64,000 bases of DNA from Amaranthus tricolor (lineage: Eukaryota; Streptophyta; Magnoliopsida; Caryophyllales; Amaranthaceae), in contig NC_080058.1 in the NCBI RefSeq assembly GCF_026212465.1, positions 2,342,001 to 2,406,000 on the forward strand, read 5' to 3'. A model generated the notes under the pieces. That model ran no database searches. It was not told the origin of the DNA and saw nothing but the letters and a program-made list of their open reading frames with translations. Within the stretch, counting starts at the first letter, position 1. The number at the start of each line of letters is the position of its first letter. Position numbers and translations under genes: made by a program. Shown piece by piece: positions 13,169 through 26,831 of the stretch.

Positions 13169-15683
13169 TATACTATTGTATTTAACCTCCTATATTTTGA
13201 TATTCTTACGATCAAATTAATATCCTATATCAAAAGAAGAATATAATAGGAGTACCTAAATTTCAGTAGTGGAAAAAAGAACATGGGAACTTGTAGACTG
13301 TAGATGAAATTCACTGAATAAACACATACAGCTAGCTTGAAATATTTCAGCAATTTACCTAGAAATGTGGGACCTGCAACGGTAAAAATCTAATATGATT
13401 AGAGTTTTTTTTACTAGAAATTCAGAACCCTGTCGTTTTAACTGTTGTTCTTCAGCTTCTCAAGTTCTCACGTCTGTATTCACTTGGAAACTAGCTTAGC
13501 TAGGTAGGACTTGTTTGTTATGCCATTATACTCCACTATATATTCCACCCTCTTTAAATGCTAAGAATCACTACTTTGGTTTTTATTTTTTGGGTTTTAT
13601 AAAACGCATGAGACAGTCTTATTATAAGAGAGCGCCTCATAAATTAAATAGTTCAATAAATATAAATTATCAGCATATGAGCTTCTTGTTTTAAGCTCAT
13701 TTCATTGAGAGATAATCTCTCACAAAAATACGTAGTTTTTCATAAAAATATTCTCATTTTTTTTTTTTTTGCATATAACATTATTTTATATACACAGGTC
13801 GACCTAACATAAATCATGATATGTAATTAAGCATATGAGCTATTTATAACTTTAAATATATTTCAACTAATTAAAATAATAGTTATGTAAATAAAAATCA
13901 ACATAATTTAGTTTGATTAAACACAAAATAATTAGTGAACGTACAACCAAGTTTTTGAATTTAAAGGGACAATATCTTATCTTGTGCATGTGTGTGGCAT
14001 GCATGCAATATCGCTCCTCTATTGGTTCCATTGTAATGAAATTAGCAAGCAAAGAATGGACCACGGCACATAAATAAGAGGCTCAGTGAGTAGTACATAT
14101 ATCCCTATTCATTACATTCATAAATCTCATTACTATACATTCTCTCATTTTAGTAAAACTTGTACATTTGGACTGTATTTTTTTGAAAAGAATTTTACAT
14201 TCACAACTTTATTTATATTGCACTCCTATTTGTAATGAGCAGTTCAAAGAACCAAGATGCTGAATTTGTTACAAATTAATGACTGACCGTTCAGTTTTTG
14301 CGATTTATGATAAATTTATTATTTGTATGTGGCTTTCATGTAAATTAGTGAGTTTGAAATGCTGTTAAAAGCAAGGACGGATCTATGTTCAGTTAATGAT
14401 GTCAATTGACAACATAAGCTTATGTATTAAACCATATATTTAGAGACATTATTAATTATGTGTGATGATTAAGTTAATGGGAGCTTTGCAATGTGACAAT
14501 ATATTATATTGACTCGGGTTCAAATTTCTACTCATTAAGCATATTTTTTTCAAATAATTTCGATATTATTTGATTTTGTTCAAGATTTGTGACTAGGTGT
14601 AAGCAATTATACTTTCTTGCACTCGTTACAGTAGATCAACAAATTGTTGAACTTTAAACCATTAGAATGAGATATTAATTTTTATATAAATTCAGAAAGA
14701 AATGTGAAGGCGTAACAATGAAGATCAACCGTATGAATCAATACAAATTGATGTGAGTAACCATCATAAATAAATACAACAAATTTTAATTTTTTTAGAT
14801 CAGATTGTTTCCTTTTTTAACTATGTCTCAAACAATAGATATGTTTAGTAACTTACTTTTAGTTGACTTTTGACGTTTTTAATTGTATTGATAAATAATT
14901 TAATTTAGATTAGTTAAAGTTAACTTTTGAGTCAAAATCAAAAATTAACCATGAGTAATTTATTTAATTAACTTTTAATTTTTTAATCCATCTATTCATT
15001 AATAGTGAAAAAACCAATATTATTAATTTTTCAAACAAATACTCCTAATAAGCTGAACAACAAACAATTAATTATCAAAACATCAAGAATAACTTAAGTG
15101 AAAATTGAGATGGAAAAGTGGTGTTTACTCGAGTGGAAACCATGCAGGAGCTAATTGGTGCAGTAGGAGTAGATTACACATTTACACTATACTAGTATAA
15201 ATATACTGTAGTAGTGTATTTAATATTTTGTGTCTTTTAGCATGCAGTGAATGAAAATTGAATACTAGTAGAGTATATCAGTACAATTATTTAATTACTG
15301 GTATAGTACTTCTACTATTGACAAAATTAAATCATTTAAAAATTAACACCCAATGTGTATTTTTGTGACTTCGGAGCCTGCTGTCTGCTGCCTCTTAAAA
15401 TGGAAAATATAATCACAGATTGGACATGAAATTGACGTATTTTGACAGATTCCAGTCCATCTATGAGAGAGAAATAAATAGTGAGGAATTGGGGAATGAT
15501 TAGTGGTATTTACTGTCAGACTAGAAAATTTTCTGTATTAGAGTATTGTTAGTTTATAGTACAAAATATCATTATTAGTCGAGTATAATTAAGTTAAATA
15601 AAATGAAAGACTATTCATAACAATCAGATTTCGCTGTAGATATTTTGTGGGGAATAAGAAAAGGTAAAAATAAACCCGATCCT
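13169..15683. other. gene-free AT-rich DNA
   Basis: No gene supported. About 13610-13700 carries the gagacagtct...gagagataatctctcac words of a dispersed repeat also seen near 36250, 43870-44150, 48975-49205 and 50590-50660. About 14815-15060 (starting near 'aacaatagatatgtttag', ending near 'aaacaaatactcctaataagctg') looks like a decayed hAT-type MITE. Confidence 0.4.
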
Positions 15684-15823
15684 TAAATTTCGCCACCCTT
15701 TTCATTTTATCGCCACCCCCTCCAAATGAAATTACGAATTTGCCCCTGATTTTTAAAAAATTACAATTTTGCCACTCATTTCAAATTTCTTATTTATAAT
15801 AATAATAATAATAATAATAATAA

Positions 15824-15854
<31 letters not shown>

Positions 15855-15903
15855 TATTATTATTAATTTTATTTATATTCTTTTTTAAGAATATAAAAAG
15901 TTA

Positions 15904-15953
<50 letters not shown>

Positions 15954-16002
15954 TATTATTATTAATTTTATTTATATTCTTTTTTAAGAATATAAAAAGT
16001 TA

Positions 16003-16035
<33 letters not shown>

Positions 16036-16149
16036 AATAAGAAATTTGTAAGGAGTGGCAATTTTGTAATTTTTTAAACTTCAGGGGCAAATACGTAATT
16101 TCGTGGAAAGGGGGGTGACGATAAAATGAAAAGAGGTGGCGAAATTTAG
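15684..16149. mobile_element. foldback element with microsatellite core
   Basis: Arms of about 110 bp are inverted copies: left taaatttcgccacccttttc..., right ...gaaaagaggtggcgaaattta. Between them are (TAA)n and (TTA)n tracts and an internal tandem duplication of a 99-bp unit (copies starting about 15851 and 15950). No transposase. The transcript of either strand would fold into a long hairpin. Confidence 0.7.
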
Positions 16150-16207
16150 TAACTCCCAAAATAAATGATGCGGAGTAGTGAGAGAAATAGTGTAGGTGAT
16201 AACAAAT

Positions 16208-16417
16208 ATTTCTTCCTAGCTAATATACTTGTTATATTAAGGATATGGATATATTCAAGATTAGTTAAAGTAGAATTTTGTTTGAATAGTCTAATCATAT
16301 ATTTTTGTACTATTAATTTTTTATAATTTTTAAATGTGTATAGTTTAACATATAAATAATCAAAATATTAGACTGCGTAAAAAGTCAAATATAGCAAGTA
16401 TAATGAAATGAAAAAAG
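16208..16417. mobile_element. Stowaway-like MITE related to 8522-8780
   Basis: Shares internal sequence with the 8522 copy (gaatagtctaatcatatatttttgta, tgtgtatagtttaacatataaataatcaaaat, split here) and ends gaaatgaaaaaag|ta. Two further Stowaway termini follow, at about 16519 (ggaactgaggaag) and 16536 (ctccctttgtcgt), showing clustering of elements. Confidence 0.55.
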
Positions 16418-16549
16418 TAGAATATAAAGACTGTAAGTCATGACAAAAATACAATGGGAAAAAAATTAGTTTGACAATCCCAAAAAAAAGTGAAATAAAT
16501 TCTATGGAACTGAGGAAGTAAGTATGCATGTAGTACACTCCCTTTGTCG

Positions 16550-19134
16550 TATTGTGCGGCTTTTGCCATGAGTACAATACTTGTAAAAAATCAAGAAAAT
16601 ACAAAAAAGTTATACAAATGTGATTTATCGAGAAGCTAAGCGAGAGAAATGTTAAAACGAAATGCGAATATAAGTAAAATATATAGATGACTAGAATTAA
16701 AGAAAAAATATGGGATATGTCTAAAGGGTATAAATCATAAATGTAACAAATTAAACTTTATCAAATAGATAAAATGAAAAATGTAATAAAAAATCGTCAT
16801 TAAATAGAATATACAAGCAATTAAGCATTATGAAGTATATAGTCCAATTATGTGAAATTAATTTAGCTTCTACGGCACGTACATCATAAATTATAATTAT
16901 AATTATGATTATGAAATCTCACTACTAGATAGTTATAACACTAATGATTTGAATTTAATGTTGAAGTATTGGAGAGCATGCAGACTGAAACCGGAACACC
17001 ACTGTCCACTCACCCTGTCAGCATACTGTGCGTGCTCACTGCTGATTGCTCTTCACTTTGGCTGTCATCCTTTATAATTAGTTTGTGTGTCGTTAAATTG
17101 GTAGCATTTAATTGATTTTATTGACTTATGCGGAATATTATATTATTAATTATAACTATTACTATGATTGCGACTATTAATTTAATTATAAATTTGCTAT
17201 ATTTTTACATTTTCTACAAGAGCTTAAAGTGCCTCATTATTTAATCTTCACATTAATTAGGATAAAATAAAATTATATTACTACTTAAATAGCCAATACA
17301 CTGTATATTATATATTGTCGATTATTAATACACAAGATTATTGTTGATCACTGTATTGGCAAAATAATTATATATACACAAATTAAAATTCTAGCGTATT
17401 TAAAAGAAAAATGTCTTTAATTTAAAGATAGAAAGTTCATTAAAAATTTACTACATATCACTGGTTAATTTGTAACTTTATTATATAAAGTTCAAACCAT
17501 AAAAAATTTTAAATTTCTACCACTTAAATCACTGAACTTTTTTTTTGATTTTTTGCTATATTTAATAGTTGATGTATTATATATTTTAGATTAGTATGTA
17601 AGGAGCCCTAATTAAAGTACAACATGTCGAGAGTTTGGAGTGGATGGGGGTTGGCCTCCCTCACACCTGGTTTACGTGGATCAATCATTGCTTAAATTTA
17701 ACCTAGTGTTACTTGTTGCTAATTTCAAGGAACAACGGAGCAATTTTCCATCAAAATACCTACAAGACAAAATTCTACTCGATTATGTTGATTGAATTTA
17801 GGAAGAATAAGGCAAATTATTTGAAATTTATGTATGTTAATGAGAAATGTAAAATAAAAGAAATTTTTAGCTTTTTTTAAAAGACGAGACAGTATTTCGT
17901 ATTTATATTTAACTCCGTTGTGCACGTCAATTTGCTACACATATTTTTTATCATTCAACTCATGTATTTCGTATTTGTATACATTAAAATTTTTTTCAAC
18001 AAAGATTTAATTTTTGCTATTATTTCTAGTAGTAGTAATAAGTAAAAAAAATATATAAATCACTTACTTTTTGTGATTTTAAATATCATTTTAATTCCTC
18101 TATTGATCATTGAGTGTAGTTGAAGGTGGGATAGAGTGGGGTAGGGACTTGTACAAAAGCACCATCAATTCATACACCAAAATCTAGGAAGATCAAGGTT
18201 CACCGTGATTCTTCTAAATATAAATAAATAAATTCAACTACTAAAAATAAATAAATCGTCCTATCATACATTTTCATATTGTGATTAGATGTCTAATTTC
18301 ACTGATTATTCTTAGTTTGTATTTTATTTTAATAAAAACATATTTAAATGAAATTTTATTTAATTCGTCTCGATATAAATTTTATTAATACAAATTTATA
18401 TAATTTAAATTTAACTTAATATTAAAGTATCTAAAATTAAAATAATACATTAATAAGTTTACAGAATAAAATTTCATATTTTATTAAAATATAAGGGAGA
18501 ATTCATCATAGAAAAATGTGGGGGAATCCGTATTAATTGCAAATTGTAATATTGCTTGCATTTGAAATCTCTGTTCTTTCAGAAAATCGAGGCTGCACGC
18601 CTCTCACTCTTTACCCTGCGTTTACTATGCACACAAGGCTGCCATTGTGTTTCCCATCTGTATTTTCTTTTCTAAATATTAATTTAATTCTACATAGTTG
18701 TGGACTAAAAAAAAAGATAATTCTAGTTTGACTAGGAGATTTACTATTGTCGTTATCCTATTCATTCTCAAATTCGAGTTTATTATGACAACATTAATCA
18801 AACACGAATTGATTAGCAATTGATTTGAAATAAATCCGCGATTATGACAAACCATGCCTCTATCAATAAATATAAAAGTATATATAATTTAGTAAAATTT
18901 CATCTATGTGTAGGCATAACACTCACATAACGAATAGATAAAGTTATTTAAACAATTTAAATTATCTAATTTTTTTTTTTAACTCACATAACACTCAATA
19001 TTTTTGTGTAAGCATAAGAGTAATTTGGAACAACTCTTTAACTCGAGGATTAGTTCTGAAGTATGATGGATAAAAAACACAAAGTATAAGAATTTTAAAC
19101 TACAAAAAATTAATTATTATAGAAATAAATTATA
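16550..19134. other. gene-free AT-rich DNA
   Basis: No gene, exon pair or clear element ends found. Open frames here are short and AT-driven. Confidence 0.5.
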
Positions 19135-19377
19135 CTTCCTCTGTTTCATATCACTTGCAACATTTACTTTTCACATAGTCCAATGTACTAATTCAAGTTT
19201 TAATATATCTAATCATATATAATAAAAAATAATAAAATTTTGATATTAAAAATCCTAGCTTCGAGACAAATCAAACAAAATCACACTTGACTATATTTTA
19301 ACTTATAGATTAAGAATTAATTACAAATTAAGAATAATGAGTGATTAATATTGTGACTAATTTGAAACGAAAAAAAG
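19135..19377. mobile_element. Stowaway-like MITE
   Basis: A 243-bp element beginning cttcctctgtttcat and ending tgaaacgaaaaaaag, flanked by TA on both sides. The internal word gagacaaatcaaacaaaatcacacttgact is typical of these elements. It lies about 0.9 kb upstream of the coiled-coil gene. Confidence 0.65.
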
Positions 19378-19614
19378 TATAATATAATTAATACATTCCA
19401 CAATTTTAACTTGTTATATTTCGAAAAACCTTTAAATCAAAACAACGTTGAACAATTCATTAGATATTACCATTACTTTGACCTTTAGCACATGTACCGG
19501 TGGCCTTGTGGGGATGCACAAGTGACAAGCCATTAACTTAACCAACAATTGAATGAGAACATAGAAGAAGAACATGACACTAAATTAGTTGAGCCCACAT
19601 CATACATATTAGTA

Positions 19615-19965
19615 TACTCTAAATTAGTTGAGCCATTAACATAGTTTTATATTGTTAATTTTTATTAATTTTTGACTTTTTCTTTGGTCAAAATATTCAA
19701 AAAAGGCTTTTAAACAAGCTTTTAAACCAATATTGCAAAGCTAACTTAGTAGTTTTCATTGGCTATTAGTTTACTTTTCTCTAATGAATAAACAATAGTC
19801 AATACCCAATAAATAATTTTTACCAAACATCTCTTTAACAGCTGACTTAAACAGTTAGTTTAAATAGCTTACTTATAAGCCAATAATTTCAATTATCAAA
19901 TCAATCAATAATTTCAGCCAATAACTCAAAATCTCCAACCAACAACCATTTGCAAAACAAATTTA
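19615..19965. mobile_element. probable decayed hAT-type MITE upstream of the coiled-coil gene
   Basis: Sequence such as ttttaccaaacatctcttta, agttagtttaaatagctta and ataagccaataatttcaatt resembles the hAT-like MITEs inside intron 4 of the neighbouring gene. The ends are not precisely definable. Confidence 0.35.
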
Positions 19966-20295
19966 TATTGTCTTTTCTTTCACACATTTGTACAATTTGC
20001 AATTACAGCATCCCATTCCTTCCTTGTTTTTTCGCTAGTTGCCCATAAATTAATCTCTCAAATTCCACCAATGGTAAATGGTTACAAAAACCTTCAAAAT
20101 GGGCCCACTTAACAACACAAAACGGGACCCACTTTTAACTCACAAAACGGGCCCCACATAATCCCCATCCCTCCCCCCTCCTAAACCGTACCGTTATATG
20201 CTCTCTATTCAAATTTTTCTCCTACAAAACCCAAAAACATGCACTAAACACAAAGCTACAAAAAGTGCACACAAAATAACACTAACCCATAAAAA

Positions 20296-23200
20296 ATGAC
20301 CACAGTAAGAAGGCCAAAATGGCACCCACAACCACCACCAACACCAAAAATCATCCACCTTCCACGACGGATCTCTCGCCGGAAAACACCCACAAAAATC
20401 GGCTTCATAAAATCAAATTCAAACTCAAACCCATTTCTAAGAAGGCCTCAAACAGGTAAATTAGAGAGTTTATTTGATCAAGAAAGGGCCTTTTCTTACA
20501 CCATTCCTCCAGTGGTTCTTTTGAACTCAGTTCAAAGAGGTAAAGCTGAAAATGTGCCTGAAAATGAAGAAGAAAAATGGAGGTTTCAAGCTGAAATGTT
20601 AAGAGCAGAATGTAATTTCTTGAGGATGGAAAAAGAATTTGTTCATAAGAAATTTGAAAAAGAAAGGGTGTTTCTTGAAAAAAGTTTGAAGTCTGCCGTT
20701 CATACTCTTCTCTCTGTATGTATCAGTTTTCTCTCTAATTTATTCACTTTAATTAAAAATATTTTATTGGTTTTTTCTAAATGCGTTTGATTATTAGTAT
20801 TAAATGATGGTATTGAAAATGAATTTATTTTAGTTTAAATTTCATGTGGTACATGATTTGGGGATCAATATTAATGGTTATTATTGTTGAAGTTAATATG
20901 CCATGCAATAGTAATTGATTTCATGCATTTTTTTTTATTATTAAAATTCAAAAATTTATCAAGTGAAACGATGGCAAATAGGCAGAAGCCGCCGCTTAAT
21001 AATATTAAGTTAATTTTTCATTCGTTTCATCAAGTTTACGTTTGATAAAAAGCTCTCACAATTTTAATCATCAAAGTGTGATTTAACTTAATGATGATGA
21101 GGGACTAGACGGTTGTTATTGGAATTCATTAATTGATTAGCAAGTTTTAATGATTCTAACTTCCAAGTAGTAATGTTTTTTAAAGATACTTGCTATTTTA
21201 TTTTTGGGATTATATATTAGTTCGAAGGATGAGAAGAACTAGGTAAAAACCGAATTCAGGATTTGATCTTTAACTAAGACGAAACCCGATTCTCCATACT
21301 TGTATTTCTACCTTTTTTAGGTTTGATTTATTCAAAATTTTCAAAAGCATGATTTACTCAATTTAACAACTCAGTAAATCATGCAAATAAACCTTAAATA
21401 ATGTTTTTGTTACTGATTGATTTTCTTTTTTGTTGGAATTTCTAATTGATTTTCAGATATTACGCTGTTTATGATTAATCAGCTTATTACAGAAATTTGA
21501 ATTTGGCAATTATTAGTTACATTTATTTGGAGTTGAACCACTATTTGTCTTGTGGGTGATGTATGTCAGTTGTACTGACTACATTTTTTATTTGCTTCTA
21601 ATTGTCTTAAACTCTTAATCTTTGCTTTTATTCATCTGACTATATGTTTCAATATCTGGAAGACAAAGCTTAAATTCTTTATTTAGATAGTAAACTCTAT
21701 GTCCGTCCTAAAAAAAATTCTCAACTTTAGATAATAGAGGAATGTGAAGTCAAAGAAATAGAGGAATGTTGTGGGCAGGGCGTCCTATTTAATTTTAAGC
21801 CTTAGATCGAAAAATAATAAGGAATAACCAAACAACTAATATAATACTTTTTTTCTCTTTTTATCGTTGATATTAAAAGTACTTTATAAAAAAAAAGCAC
21901 AATAACTCGTATTACTTAGCAAAAAATGTAAATAATTATATCTAAATTTAATACAATTAATATCTTGTACATGAAAATAAATTTTTTAAACCCTAAAACA
22001 TTTGAGGACTTGAGCGGTGCTCTTGCTGATTGACGACCATGTTCATGGGAACATTGACTAGATATAATTTGTCTTCTCTCATTTGAAACTTGTTTAAAAT
22101 GTCTTATTATATAGCAATGTACTTCAAAATTCTTGTGTGAAAAGATATGCTGTCTTCTGATAGTCCTTTTCAGTATATTTTATGCTAACCTATTGCATGA
22201 GTAGTGTGGATTAATTGGTTATTGATAATTCACAGGGAAAGAAGAAAATTCATGAGGGTGAAAGCACAAATTTAGTGCTAGAAAAAGAGATTGAAGAGCT
22301 AACATATAAGCTTGTAGAGTTGCAAATAAGCTCTAGGATGAAAAACCCTGAAGCATATAGCTGCAGTAACTTTGATAAACAAGCATCTTTACTTCAGAAA
22401 AAACTCGAAAAATATAATGAAGTGCAGGATGATTGTTGTGTTAAGGAAATACCAGAAGTATCAACAGTTAGCCTTCCTGTCAATTGTGTAAGAGATGCAA
22501 AGATCTTATGTCAAAGTTCCAGTCGTCGGTCCAGCAGGTTTACTGATGTAAGTCCTATATATACTTATGTCTGTAGCCCCCGAATATTTTATATGCTTTG
22601 CAGTGTTCTTTGTGAGCTAGTTTTGCTAGTAAAACTTAGTTCCATCGGTGAAAATCTGATGAAGAATAGAGGGCTTCACTTGTAGTTATAGTGTGGATAT
22701 CCACAGTTTCAGATTGCTGTAATGGGAATATAATGCATTGATTCCTAGTGTATAAAAATTTCTAGTACCTCTTGATATAAATTGTGTTCATTTTTGGTGA
22801 ATCCAAAAATTTATAGATTTCTGGCATTAGAGTATGGTAGACTATAGTAAAAGAGTCGTTAGGTTATGTGCACTTCTTATTTATGTGAAGTTGCCGATAG
22901 TGTTTGTTGTTTTACAAGGGTAAGTTTTTCTAACGGACCCAGGTAGGGGCTGGGGAGTCTAAATGGGAGTCATTTAATGATATATTTGGCAATCGGCATA
23001 ATGGACTTCTAGATGAAAATGTGAAAACAATATGAACATTCAAGATGACCATGAATGAATATGATATGCAGGTGGAGACTTTGAGAAAGAAAATGGAGAG
23101 ATTATCCAAAGGAAAGTTACTAAAGAGAATGGAAGAAGAGTATGGATACATGCTATCTGCTACTGCTAACTATTCCGTATCCAGCTCTGCTTCTACTTCC

Positions 23201-25406
23201 AAGAGATATGATCATGCTGAATCATCTTCCTACTCATTCCAAAAATCTTCACAGGCATGTTAATTCACTCTTCTTTCCTCAGTGTTAACTGCGCATATAA
23301 GTTTTCAATTGTCTACTGATAGAGTATATAATATATTTCGAGACTTAAATCATAAGCTTAAGGCATTTGATTGAGTTAGTTCCTTGACACCTAGTTATAG
23401 TAGTATAAAATTTATAAACCGAACTCTTTCTAGCACAAATCAAGTTCCAGTTCGACAATAGTATGGACTCTATGGAATTGATGTGCTGAGTTCTTTGTTG
23501 ATTAAGGCGGATGATTAATGTTCAACTTCCCAACTTTTTTACCTCTTTTTGCAATTATGGGACCTAAGCACAAGTAAACTAAAGCATAACTAATTTTATA
23601 AGACCCTAGGTGTTGTACAGTCGGACACCTTGCACATGTCCAAAACCACACATCATCAACTGTCGTATGCGAACCCATACATGGTTATTTGCCTTTGATC
23701 GTATTATCTCAAACTGTTATTGCTTTTGCAATGTTGTGGTCTAATGTTTCTTAAGCTGTTGGTATTTGTTTGTTTGGAAGGACCGAGTAGCTTACCTCTT
23801 ATGTGGTAAAACATAATCTCCAGGAGGCGAAATCAGGGGAATTGAAACCATGCTCAGGACGTTGTAAAGCTATAGTAAGAAGGATAATAGGGCAAGTAAA
23901 AGCCGAGACAGAGCAATGGTCTCAAATGCAAAAGATGCTAAGCCAGGTTCGGGAGGAGATGGAAGAATTGCAAGCTTCTCGCGATTTCTGGGAAGCCCAA
24001 GCTCTTGAATCTGAGCAGAAAATCCAAACCATGACTTCCGATGTAAGACTCAAAACAATGTTCATTTTCTCCAAAGTCCTTGAGTTTCAACTTCGATATA
24101 TTTTACATTATTCCGTATTTTATCTGCATTCAAGCTAACAGTAAATAATTGCAAAGCCCTTGAAATTATAATTAAAGTCTCCTAAAGAGATTTTGAAAGA
24201 GTATATAACGTATGAGGCTTCAATTATTAGCTTAAACTTTTGGCTGAGTTGGTTTTTTCACAATGTGCAACGTTTATACAAGGTTAACTAGTGTTTGGTG
24301 TAGTAAGGGAGAGTAATAAGTAGATTCACACGACTATACTATTATGGGCCTGTTTATCAGATGACTGTTGGCAAGATTTGTTGGCTAGTTGACCAAAATT
24401 ATTAGTTGATGGTTGTTTAATAAAGAAAGAGTGAGTCATACAAACAAAGCAAATGCCTTTTGGTTTTGGCTTAATAGTCAGCTAATCAACTGTCTTAAAA
24501 GCCATATTTTAACCACATTTTTGACTATTTGATTAATTAATAAGTCAAAAGTCAATCAAAAAGGCGAGCAAACACACTCTATGAGGTTGTTTGGCAAATG
24601 ATTGTTGGCATTTTATCGACCTTTTTATTAGTTTTTATGCTAGCTGGATTGACCAGCTGTTTAAGGAGTTGTTTGGTAAACAGTTGTTTAAGGAGTTGTT
24701 TGGTAAACAGTTGTTTAAGGAGTTGTTTGGTAAAATTAGGTATTAACTGTTGATTTTTTATTAATAAAGCCAATAAACCAAAATTCATTGAAAAAAACTT
24801 ACAAAGTGGGCGTTTTTCGTTTTGCTTAGAAGTTGGCTAAAAAGTTATTTACCAAATCTTTTTTGGCTTTTCAATCAACTAAAAAGCCAAAAGCTAAAAG
24901 CTAACCAAAAAATAATTTACCAAGCAACCCCTATCACCAAGCTCTTTGATATGCAACAATAGAAAACATTAGAGATTGACCCAAGTTATTGTGCTTATGA
25001 TTAGGTGGAGGAATGGAAGAAAAAGACACTTTCTCTAGAGGTGAGGGAGAATCAACTACAAAGACAAGCACAAGAACTTCAACAGGAGCTTGACAAGTTA
25101 AAGGCAGAGAAAAGTTCAGAGTATAATGTTAAAGTGAGTAAAGATCCAGCCCCAATATCACTAGGAGCCCAGCTTGCAAGGGAAAAGAGAATGCTAATGA
25201 GTCATAAGAAAGGACAGAAACACCCAAGTGAAACTGCTGACAAAAAAGAAAATGATAACAACGGCGAGAAGAAAGTAGTGCACAAAGATGGAAGCAGAGT
25301 GCAGTTGAATCGACATCTATTCAAGGAGATCAGTAATCTGTCACCTTTGGTAAGGCAGAACAGTAGAAGATATGTATACCCTTTGCATAGTCCTAATCAT
25401 TCCTGA
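20296..25406 (+). CDS. coiled-coil protein of about 511 aa, function unknown
   Basis: Five exons: 20296-20715, 22236-22547, 23072-23254, 23824-24042 and 25005-25406. All introns are phase 0, and the joined frame is open for 511 codons. The ATG at 20296 sits in an A-rich plant-like context and is the first in the frame. Residues about 1-60 are basic and Pro-rich (HPQPPPTPK, RRISRRK). Residues about 95-245 and 310-425 are rich in Glu, Lys, Leu and Gln with heptad character (EMLRAECNFLRMEKEF, LEKEIEELTYKLVELQ, EELQASRDFWEAQALESE), so long coiled coils are expected. The C-terminal region is basic and polar. No enzyme motif, signal peptide or membrane span is visible. It resembles plant-specific uncharacterised coiled-coil proteins in general layout. 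A microtubule- or membrane-scaffold role would be inference only. Intron 3 uses a GC donor. Confidence 0.8.
23317..23389 (+). mobile_element. solo LTR of the TRIM-like element, in intron 3
   Basis: A 73-bp sequence starting tgatagagtatataatata and ending gagttagttccttgaca. This matches one LTR of the elements at 57776-58060 (TG...CA ends). No adjacent primer site or internal region is present, so it is a solo LTR. The flanking 5-mers do not match. Confidence 0.6.
24193..24262 (+). mobile_element. second TRIM-like solo LTR, in intron 4
   Basis: The words gagtatataacgtatgaggc...ttagcttaaacttttggctgagttgg match the same LTR family in the same orientation as the host gene. The 3' end is altered (ttttttcaca instead of ttccttgaca). 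Confidence 0.5.
24346..24579. mobile_element. hAT-like MITE (first of two) in intron 4
   Basis: Begins gggcctgtttatcagatgac and ends ggcgagcaaacacactct, an imperfect inverted terminal pair of the kind seen in short hAT-derived elements. No coding capacity. It directly abuts the next element. Confidence 0.4.
24585..24932. mobile_element. hAT-like MITE (second) with an internal 27-bp x3 repeat
   Basis: Terminal pair ggttgtttggcaaatg and catttaccaagcaacccc-like (present as atttaccaagcaacccct). Inside, at about 24658-24733, the unit cagttgtttaaggagttgtttggtaaa occurs three times in tandem. That unit itself resembles the element end, so the array may have arisen by duplication of a terminus. Confidence 0.5.
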
Positions 25407-25743
25407 AATAGTACATTTGAGAGGTTTACTGAGGTTTAGGAATAAGAGTAATTTCTATGATTATAGGCAGACTTATTTTGGAAGAAGGTAAGGGGTTTGA
25501 AACAGAGGATATGTATACCCTTTGTGTAGTCTTTTAGCCCTGTTGCAAGGGCGGATCCAAGGATCCGACTCTGCCGGTTTGCCTATGGCAAACAATTACA
25601 GTTAGTGATAAAGTGGTGATAATTGGAAATGAGTTTTGGCTCTTTAGTACTTTTTTATGGACTTTCTTATGTACTATCTATTTCAATGAAACAATGACGT
25701 GTCATTATCATAATCAGAGTGGCTCCTGGTTAGGAAAGATTAA

Positions 25744-26035
25744 GGGTGTGTTCGGATGGAAGAAAATGGAGGGAAAGGAAGGAGAGGGATTTGAGGGAGA
25801 AATAATCTCTTTTTGGATAGCAAAATGAAAGGAAGAGAATTGGAAGGATTTGAAAGATACTTTTTGTTAAGATTTCAATCTCTATAGAATTGGAAAGATT
25901 TGAAGGGAAAACTCCCATCTCCCTTTCTTTCCCTTTCATTCCCTCCTATACAAACAAAAGCTATTTCCCTTCCCTTCCCTTCCTTCTCCTTCCCTTCCTT
26001 TCTTTTCTCTCCAAAATTGTTATCCAAACATAGTG
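25744..26035. mobile_element. Tourist-like (PIF/Harbinger) MITE
   Basis: Left end gggtgtgttcggatggaaga and right end ttgttatccaaacatagtg are inverted relatives, flanked by TAA on both sides (25741-25743 and 26036-26038), the target duplication typical of PIF/Harbinger elements. The body is strongly strand-asymmetric: purine-rich in the left arm, pyrimidine-rich in the right. Confidence 0.65.
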
Positions 26036-26680
26036 TAAAGGAATGGATGATGTACACATGCATCTACAACTTCATATGAACAAAGACATGAAATATGCAT
26101 CGAGTGTATGCATTTTAAACACGCCCTCGAACCATATAACTTCAAAGAGGAACTAAAATATGATCTCTGGCGACTTTGTATGTCAACCATTCCCATTTCC
26201 TTCCTCATTGCCGTGGTCTCATGTAAATGTTGGGACTCTATTTAAATGAATAGGTTATTTAGGGGCCAAGCCTTGTTGAGCCGCATAAAAGATCCGTCCA
26301 TGTTTCTCGTCAAATTGGCTTTTGATATCACGTCAAGAAATCAACTTAATTAAAAACTTACGCTAATGCTTAAATCCCAAAATAAGTAAAAAATAATTAA
26401 CTGATCACTAATTTGCATTTCTACAAATACATATTGGCACACACCTTAACTCAAAGAATATTGGGCAACTATGTTAAAATATAAAAAAATTGAAAATCAA
26501 CATTGATCAATAACATTATCACCTTAAGATTATAATTTTATATCTCCAAAAAAAAAATAAAAGATTATAATTTTATAATATATAATAAAGTATTTTTTAT
26601 TGTAAATTTTTAACACCATACAATAATAAAATAAGAATTATACTCTATCTATCCGTCCAATGATTGCTATATTTAATCTT

Positions 26681-26831
<151 letters not shown>

